From positions 23,484 through 87,483 of the forward strand of contig NZ_CACVCH010000049.1 in the NCBI RefSeq assembly GCF_902729425.1: a DNA stretch of 64,000 nt, given 5' to 3'. Below, in pieces: positions 8,383 to 17,469 of the stretch. Made by a program: the position numbers and the translations under genes. The notes under the pieces are model-generated. The model saw only the letters and a program-made list of their open reading frames with translations. It was not told where the DNA came from and made no database searches. Numbering within the stretch: position 1 is the stretch's first letter; each line of letters starts with the position of its first letter. The DNA is from Magnetospirillum sp. SS-4 (GTDB lineage: Bacteria; Pseudomonadota; Alphaproteobacteria; Rhodospirillales; Magnetospirillaceae).

Positions 8383-9444
8383 CTATTGCTCGCCGGTATA
8401 GACGCCGTCGGCCCAGCCGAGGAAGCGCCGGAGGCCTTCGTCCAGGTCCACCGAGGGCTCGAACTTCAGTTGCAGCCGCGCCTTCCTGATGTCGGGACAG
8501 CGGCGGTTGGGTTCGTCGGCGGGGTAGGAATCAGGATATTCGATGATGTTGTAGGTCACCGGATTGCCCGACACCGTCTGGATGCGCTGGACCAGATCCA
8601 CCATGGAAATCTCGGGCTTGGGATTGCCGATGTTGTAGGCCTCGCCGGGCACGCCCCTCAGGATCACCAGCAGGAAGCCCACCATGGCGTCGGTGATGTA
8701 GCAGAAGGTCCGGGTCTGGTTGCCCGAGCCGTAGACGTTGAGCGGCAATCCCGCCTTGATGCGGTTGGCGAAATTGGGCAGCACCCGGTAATCGGTCTCC
8801 TGCATGCCGGGGCCGAACACGTTGAACGGGCGGATGGTGTTGGTGCTGGTGCCGTGCTCGCCGTGGAAGATGTAGCACAGGGTCTCGCCTACCCGCTTGG
8901 ACTCGTCATAGCAGGCGCGCGGCCCCTGGCACGAGACGTGGCCGCGATAGCTTTCCGGGGTGGGGACGTGCTTGGGATCGGGATCGCCGTAGATCTCGGA
9001 CGACGAGAAGAAGGTGAAGCGGGCCTTGTGGCTGGTCGCCAGTTCCAGCATCCGCCGGGTGCCGGTGATGGCCACCTCCAGCGTTTCCAGCGGATAGGCG
9101 CGGTAGTAGAACGGGCTGGCGATGCCGGCGGCGTGGATGACGTAGTCGAGCCGGCCCTTCCACTTCAGTGGCTGGATGACGTCGTGCTGGATGAACTGGG
9201 TGTGGGGATATTCGGCGATCTGGGCGCCTTCCTTGCCGGCGGTGATCAGGTTGTCCGCCGCCACCAGCGTCACCGGCTTTTTCAGCACATGGGCGTTGAG
9301 ATGGGCGAACACCTCCATGAAATAGCGGCCGAGAAAGCCCCGCCCGCCGGTCAGCAGCACGGTCTTGCCGGCGAAGTCGTGGGCGGCATCGCCCAGGCGG
9401 TCGCAGATCTCGGCGATGTCGGATGTCAGGAGGAACTCGGTCAT
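8383..9444 (-). CDS. NAD-dependent epimerase/dehydratase (UDP-glucuronate decarboxylase-like SDR)
   Basis: This 353-residue extended short-chain dehydrogenase acts on nucleotide sugars. After a ~27-residue helical extension comes the NAD-binding TGGRGFLGRYFMEVF, then HAAGIASPFYYRAYP, the SSSEIYGDPDP strand and the catalytic YDESKR (Y-x-x-x-K). IRPFNVFGPGM and YNIGNP are typical of the UDP-glucuronate decarboxylase/dTDP-glucose dehydratase branch. The start is ATG 9444, overlapping the stop of the methyltransferase gene by one base (TGATG), which implies translational coupling. It is probably one of the steps in building the deoxysugar encoded by this block; the exact substrate cannot be read from the sequence. 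Confidence 0.88.
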   Translation of the reverse strand: MTEFLLTSDIAEICDRLGDAAHDFAGKTVLLTGGRGFLGRYFMEVFAHLNAHVLKKPVTLVAADNLITAGKEGAQIAEYPHTQFIQHDVIQPLKWKGRLDYVIHAAGIASPFYYRAYPLETLEVAITGTRRMLELATSHKARFTFFSSSEIYGDPDPKHVPTPESYRGHVSCQGPRACYDESKRVGETLCYIFHGEHGTSTNTIRPFNVFGPGMQETDYRVLPNFANRIKAGLPLNVYGSGNQTRTFCYITDAMVGFLLVILRGVPGEAYNIGNPKPEISMVDLVQRIQTVSGNPVTYNIIEYPDSYPADEPNRRCPDIRKARLQLKFEPSVDLDEGLRRFLGWADGVYTGEQ

Positions 9445-10688
9445 CACACGACCTCGACCTTGGGAATGGGAATGATGAAGCGGCCGCCGGCGGCGGCGAA
9501 GGCGGCGTTCTTGTCGATGATCGGACGGGCGAAGTTCCAGGCCAGGATCACCAGATAGTCCGGTTTCCTCTCGGCCAGGGCGGCCGAGGACAGCACCGGC
9601 ACATGCATGCCCGGCGTGAACAGCCCCTGCTTCAGCGGGCTGTCGTCGACGATGAAGTCGACCAGTTCGGGGCCGATGCCGAAATGATACATCAAGGTGG
9701 TGGCCTTGGCCGGGGCGCCGAAGCCGGCGATGCGCTTGCCCTCGGCCTTGAGGCGCTTCAGCAGGCCGGACAGTTCGGCGCCCAGGGCGTCGATGTCGCG
9801 GGCGAAGGCGCGGAAGGTCCCGGCCTTGTCCAGGCCGAGCCGCTCTTCCTCGGCCAGGGCTGTTGCCACCGAATCTCCGACCTTGCGGGGGCCGCCCTTC
9901 AACTGGGCGATGCCGCGCAAGCTGCCGCCGTGGGAGTCCACCCGGATGGCCTCGATCAGCTCCATGCCGTGGGCCTTGAAGAAGCCCACCAGCGGCTTGA
10001 CCGAGTGATAGTCCAGATGCTCGTGATAGATGGTGTCGAACAGGGTGTCCCTGACCACGTCGGCCAGATAGGACACCTCGAAGACGAACACGCCGTCCGG
10101 GCTCAGCAGGCCGCGCACGCCTTCGGCCACGCCGCCCAGGTCGTCGATATGGGCGAAGACGTTGTTGGCGGTGACGATGGCGGCCTTGCCCCGGCCGGCG
10201 ACGATTTCCACCGCCAGATCGGGACCGAAGAAGCCGCACAGGGTCTCGATGCCGCGCCGGGTGGCGTCGGCGGCGATCTCACGCGCCGGATCGATGCCCA
10301 GCACCCGCATGCCGGCCTTGGCGAAGAACGACAGCAAGGTGCCGTCATTGGAGCCGATGTCCAGCACCAGCCCGCCTGCGGGCGGCCGGAAGCGTTCCAT
10401 CACGAAGGCGGCGTAGCTTTCGAAATGGCGCACGAACACCGGCGAGGTGCCCGAGACGTAGACGTAATGCTCGAACAGCACGCGGGCGTCGACCACGTCC
10501 AGCAACTGGACGTGGGCGCAATCCTCGCAGAAGAACACGTCCAGCGGAAACCGCTCCTGCGGCCGGTCCAGCGCCGAGGCCGGGACGAAGGCATTGGCCG
10601 GCGGCGTCGGCGCCAGGGCCAGCACCAGGGGCAGGCGGCGGCTGCCGCACAGCCGGCAGGTGTCGCGGCGGTGGTGGTCGGAGCTCAT
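9444..10688 (-). CDS. Sugar C-methyltransferase (TylC3/NovU-like, three-domain)
   Basis: This 414-residue SAM-dependent methyltransferase has the architecture of NDP-hexose C-3/C-5 methyltransferases. An N-terminal zinc-binding domain shows CRLCG (residues ~10-14) and CEDCAHVQL about 45 residues later. The central Rossmann domain contains VLDIGSNDGTLLSFF and GIDPA. The catalytic segment YHEHLDYHS and the C-terminal domain with GFGAPAKATTL complete the family pattern. It overlaps the cupin gene by 4 bases. It implies that the pathway produces a branched-chain (C-methylated) deoxysugar. Confidence 0.88.
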   Translation of the reverse strand: MSSDHHRRDTCRLCGSRRLPLVLALAPTPPANAFVPASALDRPQERFPLDVFFCEDCAHVQLLDVVDARVLFEHYVYVSGTSPVFVRHFESYAAFVMERFRPPAGGLVLDIGSNDGTLLSFFAKAGMRVLGIDPAREIAADATRRGIETLCGFFGPDLAVEIVAGRGKAAIVTANNVFAHIDDLGGVAEGVRGLLSPDGVFVFEVSYLADVVRDTLFDTIYHEHLDYHSVKPLVGFFKAHGMELIEAIRVDSHGGSLRGIAQLKGGPRKVGDSVATALAEEERLGLDKAGTFRAFARDIDALGAELSGLLKRLKAEGKRIAGFGAPAKATTLMYHFGIGPELVDFIVDDSPLKQGLFTPGMHVPVLSSAALAERKPDYLVILAWNFARPIIDKNAAFAAAGGRFIIPIPKVEVV

Positions 10689-11152
10689 TTATCGTCCGGT
10701 TTCCACGAGGTCAGGCCCTCGGCGGCCAGCAGGTCGATGCGGACCACGTCGGCCTCGTAGGAGTCCTGGTCGCGGGAATTGCGCGACAGGGTCAGGAAGG
10801 TGGTGTCCTCGGGAAACACCATGCCGTGATCGACCATGGGCGGCGTGAACACCATCTCGCCCGCCTTGACCAGCAGCTGGGTCGGTGGCTCGGTCGAGCC
10901 GGTGGGGCGGTGCCAGTACTCGATGGAGCCCGAGACCACGTAGCAGTAATGCCAGTCGGTCTTGTGATAGTGGTTGGCGCGCAAGGAACCTTTCTTCGAT
11001 TCGATCAGCACCGCGCTTTTCATCAGCCGGTCCACCAGCGGCTGGATGGTGCCCCGCGCATCGGTGAAGGCCTTCTCCAGCTTGACCACCTTGTCGAAAG
11101 GCGGCCAGCTCGCCTGTTCCTCGGGGGTGACGGGATCGATATGGGCGGTCAT
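10685..11152 (-). CDS. Cupin-fold protein, sugar-epimerase-like
   Basis: This 155-residue single-domain cupin has the metal-binding pattern NHYHKTDWHYCYVVSG (about residues 60-75) with the second cupin motif around VFTPPMVDHGMVFPED. The sequence DARGTIQPLVDR near residue 32 recalls the start of RmlC-like dTDP-4-keto-sugar 3,5-epimerases, but the protein is shorter than true RmlC (about 180 residues). It sits between rfbB and the C-methyltransferase, with a 4-base overlap with the latter, so a role as keto-sugar epimerase or isomerase in the same pathway is likely. Confidence 0.78.
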   Translation of the reverse strand: MTAHIDPVTPEEQASWPPFDKVVKLEKAFTDARGTIQPLVDRLMKSAVLIESKKGSLRANHYHKTDWHYCYVVSGSIEYWHRPTGSTEPPTQLLVKAGEMVFTPPMVDHGMVFPEDTTFLTLSRNSRDQDSYEADVVRIDLLAAEGLTSWKPDDK

Positions 11153-11173
11153 GGGAGGTCTCCAGGGATTGGT

Positions 11174-12226
11174 TCAGGCGAGGCCGCGCCGCGTCCGGGC
11201 GGCGTTGCCCTCGGCGATGGCGTCGCACCAGGAGCGGTTGTTCAGGTACCAGCCGATGGTGGAGGCCAGGCCGTCGGCCAGGGTCCAGGTCGGCGCCCAG
11301 CCCAGTTCGGTCTTCAGCTTGGTGATGTCGGTGGCGTAGCGCCGGTCATGGCCGGGGCGGTCCTTGACATGGGTGATCAGCGATTTGTGCGGCGCCCAAG
11401 CGACATCGGGTCGCAGCGCGTCGAAGGCGGAGCACAGCGTCAGCACCAGATCCATGTTGGTGGATTCGGCCTCGCCGCCGATGCAATAGGTCTCGCCGAT
11501 GCGGCCACGGGCGGCGATCAGCCGCAGCGCCCGGGCGTGATCCTCCACATGCAGCCAGTCCCTGATCTGGCCGCCGTCGCCATAGATGGGAATCGGCTTG
11601 CCCTCGGCCATGTTGAGGATAGTCAGCGGGATCAGCTTTTCCGGATATTGCCGGGGGCCGTAATTGTTCGAGCAATTGGTGATGACGGCCGGCAGGCCGT
11701 GGGTCTTGACCCAGGCCCGCACCAGCAGGTCGGCCGAGGCCTTGCTGGCGGCATAGGGCGAATTGGGCTGGTAGGGCGAGGTCTCGCGGAACATGTCGTC
11801 GGGGGCCAGCGAGCCGTAGACCTCGTCGGTGGAGACGTGGACGAAGCGGAAGCCGTCCCTGGCGGCGCCCTCCAGGCTCCGCCAATGGGTCAGTGCAACT
11901 TCCAGCAGCACGAAGGTGCCGACGATGTTGGTGGTGATGAATTCGCCGGCGCTGTCGATGGAGCGGTCCACATGGGACTCGGCCGCCAGATGGAACACCA
12001 CGTCCGGCTTGAACTGGGTGAACAGGCGTTCCATGGCGGCGCGATCCGCGATGTCTTCCCGCTCGAAGCCGTGGCGGGGCTGGCCCAGCACGCCGTCCAG
12101 ATTTTCCATCCGCCCGGCATAGGTCAGCTTGTCGACCGTCATCACCTGCCAGTCGGTTTCCGCCATCAGCTGGCGGACCAGGGCCGAGCCGATGAAGCCG
12201 GCCCCCCCCGTCACCAGTGCCCGCAT
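11174..12226 (-). CDS. rfbB: dTDP-glucose 4,6-dehydratase
   Basis: RfbB (RmlB) converts dTDP-D-glucose to dTDP-4-keto-6-deoxy-D-glucose, the gateway to most deoxysugars. The 350-residue protein has the NAD-binding GGAGFIGSALVRQL at its N-terminus, HLAAESHVDRSI, the STDEVYGSL strand, catalytic YAASKASADLLVRAW (YxxxK) and NCSNNYGPRQYPEKLIP, all diagnostic of RfbB. The start is ATG 12226, overlapping the upstream epimerase stop (TGATG); an adjacent GTG at 12229 is less likely. The thymidylyltransferase rfbA that must supply its substrate is not in the window. Confidence 0.94.
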   Translation of the reverse strand: MRALVTGGAGFIGSALVRQLMAETDWQVMTVDKLTYAGRMENLDGVLGQPRHGFEREDIADRAAMERLFTQFKPDVVFHLAAESHVDRSIDSAGEFITTNIVGTFVLLEVALTHWRSLEGAARDGFRFVHVSTDEVYGSLAPDDMFRETSPYQPNSPYAASKASADLLVRAWVKTHGLPAVITNCSNNYGPRQYPEKLIPLTILNMAEGKPIPIYGDGGQIRDWLHVEDHARALRLIAARGRIGETYCIGGEAESTNMDLVLTLCSAFDALRPDVAWAPHKSLITHVKDRPGHDRRYATDITKLKTELGWAPTWTLADGLASTIGWYLNNRSWCDAIAEGNAARTRRGLA

Positions 12227-13170
12227 CACGCCGCCCCGCCGTTCATGTTGCGCAGCCGGGCGATGGTCTCGGCCAGCCCGGTCTGGAGGCTGCCCTTGAA
12301 CTGGAAGCCGGCCGCCAGCATGCGGGTGTTGTCCACCTCGTAGGACAGTTGGTTCATGATGCGCTCGTCCACGAAGGTGACCTCGGTCGAGGGCACGCGG
12401 GCGCGGATGGCCTCGACCACGTCGCGGACGGTGTGGTTGGAGGTGACCACGTTGTAGACGCGGGCATCGAACATCTTCTTCTCGACGGCGAAGGCGATGG
12501 CCTCGACCGCGTCGGACAGGTCGAGATAGGGCCGCATCTGGTCATAGGCGGTGCGCCACACCGTCAGCTTCTGGCCTAGCACCGCCTGCCAGCAGAATTT
12601 GTTGACGGCGGTGTGGAAGCGCATGCCGGGCGAGACGCCGAAGATGGTGCCGTAGCGGAAGATGGTGGCCTTCAGCCCCCGGCCGGCGGCCAGTTCGGCC
12701 ACCAGGGCTTCCTCGCGCAGCTTGGTCTCGGCATAGGGGCTTTGCGGCGCGAGGTCGGAGGCCTCGCAATCCTCGTCCACCCGACTTTTCTGGGTGCCGT
12801 AGACGCTGGTGGACGACGCGGTGATCAGCGGCGCCCCCACCGCGACGCAGGCCAGGGCCACCCGCTCGGTGATGCCGTAATTCTCGCGCTCCACCTTCTC
12901 GCGGTTGGCGAAGCTGCCAGCGGCGTCGGTGATGGCCGCCAGATTGACCACCGCGTCGGCGCCCTCGAACAGCGGCTCCAGCGCCACGGTGGTGGCGTCG
13001 GCCTCGACGAAGCGGTAGCGGCCCTCGTCCGGCAGGTCGAACAGCGACGGATAGCGCTGGGTCGCCATGTTGTCGATGATGACGATCTCGGCGCCCTTGA
13101 AGCGCTGCGGCAGATATCTGATCAGACGCGAGCCGATATGGCCCAGCCCCCCGGTGACGACGAAACGCAT
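12226..13170 (-). CDS. NAD-dependent epimerase/dehydratase family protein
   Basis: This 314-residue extended SDR acts on nucleotide sugars. It opens with FVVTGGLGHIGSRLIRYL (NAD-binding GxxGxxG), has VNLAAITDAAGSF, STSVYGTQKS and the catalytic YAETKLREEALV, then FRYGTIFGVSPGMRF. It is the second gene of the sugar operon, 4 bases from the FdtA-like gene and overlapping rfbB by one base. It may be the 4-ketoreductase or 4-epimerase of the pathway; the exact specificity is unknown. Confidence 0.87.
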   Translation of the reverse strand: MRFVVTGGLGHIGSRLIRYLPQRFKGAEIVIIDNMATQRYPSLFDLPDEGRYRFVEADATTVALEPLFEGADAVVNLAAITDAAGSFANREKVERENYGITERVALACVAVGAPLITASSTSVYGTQKSRVDEDCEASDLAPQSPYAETKLREEALVAELAAGRGLKATIFRYGTIFGVSPGMRFHTAVNKFCWQAVLGQKLTVWRTAYDQMRPYLDLSDAVEAIAFAVEKKMFDARVYNVVTSNHTVRDVVEAIRARVPSTEVTFVDERIMNQLSYEVDNTRMLAAGFQFKGSLQTGLAETIARLRNMNGGAA

Positions 13171-13174
13171 GCTC

Positions 13175-13609
13175 TCACCCCTCCCCCTTGGCGCGGTAAG
13201 TCAGGAAATCCTGATAGACTCTAAGGTAGTCCGCCGGGTCGTAGGGCTGGTCGCACAAGACCATCAGCGTCGATGAATCGGCATAGTCCTGGCTGGCCCA
13301 GATACCGGCGGGCACGAACAGGCCGCGGCCGGGCGTGTCCAGCAGCACATGCGAGCGATGGCTGCCGTCGTCGCAGACGACCTCGATGCGGCCGGTCAGG
13401 CAGACCAGGAACTGGTTGCACAGAATGTGGGCGTGCTCGCCCCGATGGGCGGCCTTGTCCACATGGACCGAGAACACCCGCCGGATGGTCATGCTGACGC
13501 GGGAATCTTCCAGCGCCACCAGCCACTCGCTGCCGTCGGACACCATGGGCAGGTCGATCTGGCGCAGATCGGCAAGCCGGGGCAAGGACGCGGGTCTAAC
13601 CAAGCTCAT
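13175..13609 (-). CDS. FdtA/QdtA/WxcM-like sugar 3,4-ketoisomerase
   Basis: This 144-residue cupin belongs to the FdtA/WxcM-like family, which isomerises dTDP-4-keto-6-deoxyglucose to the 3-keto form before transamination. The characteristic strands IRRVFSVHVDKAAHRGEHAH (the family's R-GxHAHx core) and NQFLVCLTGRIEVVCDDG are present, with LLDTPGRGLFVPAGIWASQ and a C-terminal YDPADYLRVYQDFL. It is the first gene of the minus-strand sugar block. No aminotransferase is present in the window, so its product may be used directly by the C-methyltransferase and oxidoreductase, or the partner lies elsewhere. Confidence 0.85.
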   Translation of the reverse strand: MSLVRPASLPRLADLRQIDLPMVSDGSEWLVALEDSRVSMTIRRVFSVHVDKAAHRGEHAHILCNQFLVCLTGRIEVVCDDGSHRSHVLLDTPGRGLFVPAGIWASQDYADSSTLMVLCDQPYDPADYLRVYQDFLTYRAKGEG

Positions 13610-13669
13610 GATGCATGTTTCCTGCCGGTGGCGGATCGCCGACCTGTTTACCCTGGATTATCTACCCTG

Positions 13670-16600
13670 TCACGGGGTCTGGCGTTGTGTTCCGCCGCCG
13701 TCGCCAACCAGGGCGTAAGGGGCCCAGAACAGCGGATGGGCGTAGGAATATCGGGTTTTTCCGGTCCTGGGGTCGACCGCTCCCGGTCCGTCGATCAGCG
13801 ACAGCATGGTCTGGCGCAGGGCTTCGGCCCGCGACAGCCCCCTGATTTCGCCCACCCGCTTGAACAGGCCGGAGGTGATCGCCGCCGCCGAGGTCGTCTC
13901 CACCGCCCAGTGGGTCACCAGCACCGCGCGGGTGCCGGCATAGAAGAACGCCCGTCCCAGACCGGAAATGGCCTCGCCGTCGGCGACGTCGCCCGACGCG
14001 GTGTTGCAGGCCGACAGCACCACCCAATCCGCATCCAGCTTCAGGCTGAGAACGTTGTCCATGGTCAGCAGGCCGGTGCCGGAGATTCCGGTGACGTTGG
14101 GCGGCGACAGGGCCAGCGCCGGTTGGGTCAATCCGTCGATGTCGCCGGGAATCAGTCCGTGGGTGGCGAACATCACCACCTTGCGGTCGGACAACGTCAT
14201 GGACAGGATCGTTTTCTCGTTGACCCGGGCGCCCACAAGAACGTCGACGGCGGGGTCGGCGTTGAGCGCCCTGGCGACGTTGATTACCTCGTCGGCGGTT
14301 TCCGGCAGGCGCGGCAGCCTTTGCAATCCGGCGCTGTCCATGCCGCGAGTCGTCGGTACGGCGCGAAGATCGAGTGAAATTCCCGTCGCCGGCCGGTCCG
14401 GCGGACGCGGGGCGCCGCGCGAGGCGAGGCCGAGACCGCGCGCGGCCAGTTCGGACGCGCCGCGCCGCGCCTGATCGGGATTGAACCACGGGTCGGCGAA
14501 TCCGATGAACGGCTTGCGCGCGTCGGACCCCGGCGCCATCTGTCGCAATCCGACCAGAGAGGCCACCGACGGCAATTGAGTGACCGCCATCCGGCGGATC
14601 AGCCAGGGAACCGGACGATAGCCGGACAGGAAGGCCTGTCCGTCCACCTCCGGAATCCGCTGGTGGGGTTCGGTGACCAGGATGGCGAAGGGCAGTTGTC
14701 CCAGCGCCTTGTCGGCGACCACCAGCAGGCTGTCGGCGCCGTTCCAGCCGGCCTTCACCGGTTCCAGGAACGCCAGATAGGCGCGATGGGCCTCGGCGAT
14801 GTCGTAGTCCGGAAGATCGCTCAGATCGGAGAAGTCGGCTTCCATGGGGGCGCGCAGGTTGGCGACCAGCTTGCGGACCTCGTCGCGTCCCATGGGCACC
14901 ACCGAGAAGGCGGCGCGTCCTCCGTGCGGCACCGCCCAGACATAGCTGCGTCTGGCGCCGACCAGGATTGAGATCAGGGACTCGCCTTTTCGCAGCACGG
15001 CTTGCGCCTGATCGAGACCGGGCGGTGGCGGGTCGCGCAGCCGGGCATAGGCGGGAAAGCGCCGTTCGATCTCGGTTCGCAGGGCGATGCGCGATGCCTT
15101 CAGCCTGGACACCTGCTGACGCAACGCCTCCACCACCTTGTCGTCGCGCTGGTCGGGGGACAATCCCAGCAGATCGGCCAGCATGCTCTGTTGCGCGACG
15201 AACTGCTGGTCGGCGTCCTGCTCGCGCCGGACCAGGTCGCTCAGGTCCGGGTCGTTGGTGGCCGAACGGGCCGCCGATGCCGCCAGGGATTTCTGGACGA
15301 CCTGGCTGCGGACCGAATCGGCGGCGCGGAAGGCTTCCGCCACCGCGGCCGGCTCGGCCCTTCCGGCGGTGAGGTGGCCGATATAGGATTCCAGGATCAG
15401 GCGGCGACGGTTCTCGTGGGCGACGCTGGCCTCGCCGGAATCCTCGGCCTGGGAGCGGTTGGTCCGGGACAGCAGCACCGGAACCGCCTGCCGGAACGAA
15501 TCGGCGGGCGAGATTCCGACCTCGGTCTGGACCACCGCCAGCATGCCGCGTGCTTCGGCGGTGTCGGGATGGTCGGGGCCGAAGGTGGCGGCGCGGCGTT
15601 CCGCCATGCGTTCCAGCAGGGGGTGGGCCTTCGCCATCCGGCCGGCGGCGATCAGGGCGTCGGCGAAATACATGTTGCGGTTCAGGAAGCGCCAGGCCAT
15701 GAGCTGGTCATTGCCGATGTCGGCGGCCAGGGACTGAAAGGTTTCCAGCGCCTCGGCGGGGCGGTCGGCCAGCATCAGCACCATGCCGAGATTACTTCTG
15801 GCTCCGGCCAGCGACCACGAGTTGGGGCCGTGACCGGTGCGGCGGTAGATCTCGATGGTGGCCTCGGCCAGTTTTTCCGCGTCCTTCCACCGGCCCTGCT
15901 GCGCCACCACCTCGGTCAGGGTCATGAGCATCTCGGCGGTTTCGGGAGAGAAGCGCCCGGTTTCGCGCAACTGGTCCAGCAGGCCCCGCCGGGCCTCGAC
16001 CTCGGCCTCGACCACCCGGCCCTGGCGCGAGAGAAGCCTGGCCAGATGCTTCTGGGCCTGATTGCGGAACGGACGGAACCCCTGGCGGGCGGGGGCGCCG
16101 CCATCGAGGATCCGGTTCCAGCCCATGATCTCGCGGCGGCGCAGTTCCTCCGCCTCGGCCAGCTTCCCGGTCTGCTCGTGGAAGACCGACTGCGCCGCCA
16201 GATACTGGTTTTCCCAGATGTCGCCGTTCTCGGCGTAGGCGGCCCCGCGTCCCCAGTTCCGCGATTGCTCCAGCAGATCCTTCATGCGGTCGAGATAGGC
16301 GTGGGCTTCCCCCAGTTCGCCCTGGTTGGCCAGGGCGGCGATCAGGCTCGAATAGATGCCGAACAGGCGGCCTTGCGGCGCTCCGGCCTGCTCGTGAACC
16401 TTCTGCTGTTCCTTGCGGATGCGGGTCGCCTCGTCCTGGTTGCCGGCCTTGAAATGGGCATAGGAGAGCTGTTGCAGCAATTGCGAGATGTCGCTGCGGC
16501 CGGCGGGGCGCGCGCGGGTGATCTCCAGCGCCTTCGTCAGGTCGTCGATCTGTTGCCCGGTGCGGCCGAGGGCCGCCGCCGCCATGGCGCGAGCCTGATA

Positions 16601-16885
16601 AAAGGCGGCCAGTTCCCTGGGGGGGAGGGTGGCCGGGGGCAGGGCGTCGGCCTTGGCCCGTTCCCGGGCGATGCGCTCCCCGTCGGGCTTTTCCTGGTCG
16701 AGCAGGGCAAGGATGTCGTTGGCCGAACGCGGCGGCGCCACGAAGCCCTGGGCGCTGAAGCCGGCGGTGATCTTGCGGGCCTCGTCCAGCGATACCACCG
16801 GGCGGGTATCGGCCTGACAGGCGGTCAGGCCGGCCAGGACCGCCAGCGGGAACAGGAAAGCGGCGGGAAAACGCGATCTCGCCAT
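13670..16885 (-). CDS. Lipoprotein with TPR repeats and C-terminal CHAT (caspase-like) protease domain
   Basis: This 1071-residue protein begins with a lipoprotein signal peptide (MARSRFPAAFLFPLAVLAGLTAC), giving a lipidated cysteine near residue 23. A long helical tetratricopeptide region (about 40-500) follows, then a charged linker, then a CHAT domain (about 680-1065). The presumed catalytic dyad is visible: His909 in MFATHGLIPGD and Cys960 in VLSACNTASGD, with the family's TGLLTMDNVLSL between them and LVTHWAVE after. CHAT proteases (separase/caspase clan) are usually cytoplasmic; a lipid-anchored envelope form is unusual. The start at ATG 16885 is preceded by GAGG at 5-base spacing; an upstream GTG-type start would bury the signal peptide. 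Substrate and role are unknown. Confidence 0.88.
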   Translation of the reverse strand: MARSRFPAAFLFPLAVLAGLTACQADTRPVVSLDEARKITAGFSAQGFVAPPRSANDILALLDQEKPDGERIARERAKADALPPATLPPRELAAFYQARAMAAAALGRTGQQIDDLTKALEITRARPAGRSDISQLLQQLSYAHFKAGNQDEATRIRKEQQKVHEQAGAPQGRLFGIYSSLIAALANQGELGEAHAYLDRMKDLLEQSRNWGRGAAYAENGDIWENQYLAAQSVFHEQTGKLAEAEELRRREIMGWNRILDGGAPARQGFRPFRNQAQKHLARLLSRQGRVVEAEVEARRGLLDQLRETGRFSPETAEMLMTLTEVVAQQGRWKDAEKLAEATIEIYRRTGHGPNSWSLAGARSNLGMVLMLADRPAEALETFQSLAADIGNDQLMAWRFLNRNMYFADALIAAGRMAKAHPLLERMAERRAATFGPDHPDTAEARGMLAVVQTEVGISPADSFRQAVPVLLSRTNRSQAEDSGEASVAHENRRRLILESYIGHLTAGRAEPAAVAEAFRAADSVRSQVVQKSLAASAARSATNDPDLSDLVRREQDADQQFVAQQSMLADLLGLSPDQRDDKVVEALRQQVSRLKASRIALRTEIERRFPAYARLRDPPPPGLDQAQAVLRKGESLISILVGARRSYVWAVPHGGRAAFSVVPMGRDEVRKLVANLRAPMEADFSDLSDLPDYDIAEAHRAYLAFLEPVKAGWNGADSLLVVADKALGQLPFAILVTEPHQRIPEVDGQAFLSGYRPVPWLIRRMAVTQLPSVASLVGLRQMAPGSDARKPFIGFADPWFNPDQARRGASELAARGLGLASRGAPRPPDRPATGISLDLRAVPTTRGMDSAGLQRLPRLPETADEVINVARALNADPAVDVLVGARVNEKTILSMTLSDRKVVMFATHGLIPGDIDGLTQPALALSPPNVTGISGTGLLTMDNVLSLKLDADWVVLSACNTASGDVADGEAISGLGRAFFYAGTRAVLVTHWAVETTSAAAITSGLFKRVGEIRGLSRAEALRQTMLSLIDGPGAVDPRTGKTRYSYAHPLFWAPYALVGDGGGTQRQTP

Positions 16886-17006
16886 GGTGGCCTCACGATT
16901 TCGGGGATGGGCGGCCGTGGGGCCTGTCACCTCGCCTTCCATCCTTACCACAAAAGGCCCTTTCCTGGCGACCGTGGCGAACGGCGCGCCCCACATGCCG
17001 TCCTGG

Positions 17007-17378
17007 TCACGGTAGGGGAGAGAGGTCGAGGCGGACGGTCTCGCCGGTCCCCAGGGCGGCCCTGGACAACAGCAGGCTGACCGCCGCCATGGCGGATTCG
17101 ACCCCCTGGCGGATCTGGGCCTCGCCGGCCTGATTGCGGTGCGCCACCGCCTCGGGAAGCAGTTGTTTCTGCAAGACGGCGGCGAAGCCGGCGAAGGCCC
17201 GGGCGGTCAGTTCCAGCCGGTCGGCCGCCACGATCATCGGCGTGGCGGCTTCGGCATGGCCGGCGGCCTCGCGCAGGATGCCCGCCAGGGTGGCGGCGCG
17301 TGGATCGGCGGCCTGGGATTGCTCAAGCTTGCCGGCGACGAAGCGCAGCATGGGGGCGTGAAGGGCAAGATCGGACAC
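17007..17378 (-). CDS. Conserved-looking hypothetical protein (GTG start)
   Basis: This 123-residue predicted protein is not recognised. It is largely alpha-helical and alanine-rich (LALHAPMLRFVAGKLE, AATLAGILREAAGHAEAA, AVLQKQLLPEAVAHRNQAGEAQI), with no signal peptide, cysteines or membrane segments. The start is taken as GTG 17378, preceded by GGAG about 8 bases upstream; extension to 17642 would run antisense through the metallophosphoesterase gene. It ends about 120 bp before the CHAT lipoprotein start on the same strand, and might share its transcript. Confidence 0.55.
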   Translation of the reverse strand: MSDLALHAPMLRFVAGKLEQSQAADPRAATLAGILREAAGHAEAATPMIVAADRLELTARAFAGFAAVLQKQLLPEAVAHRNQAGEAQIRQGVESAMAAVSLLLSRAALGTGETVRLDLSPLP

Positions 17379-17469
17379 CGGCGGCAACTCCCCTGGATCA
17401 CTTGGCGCTGTTGTCGCTTTCGAAGCCGCCGCCGTCAAGCTATGGTGCGGCCGGCGCGACGGAGGGACG

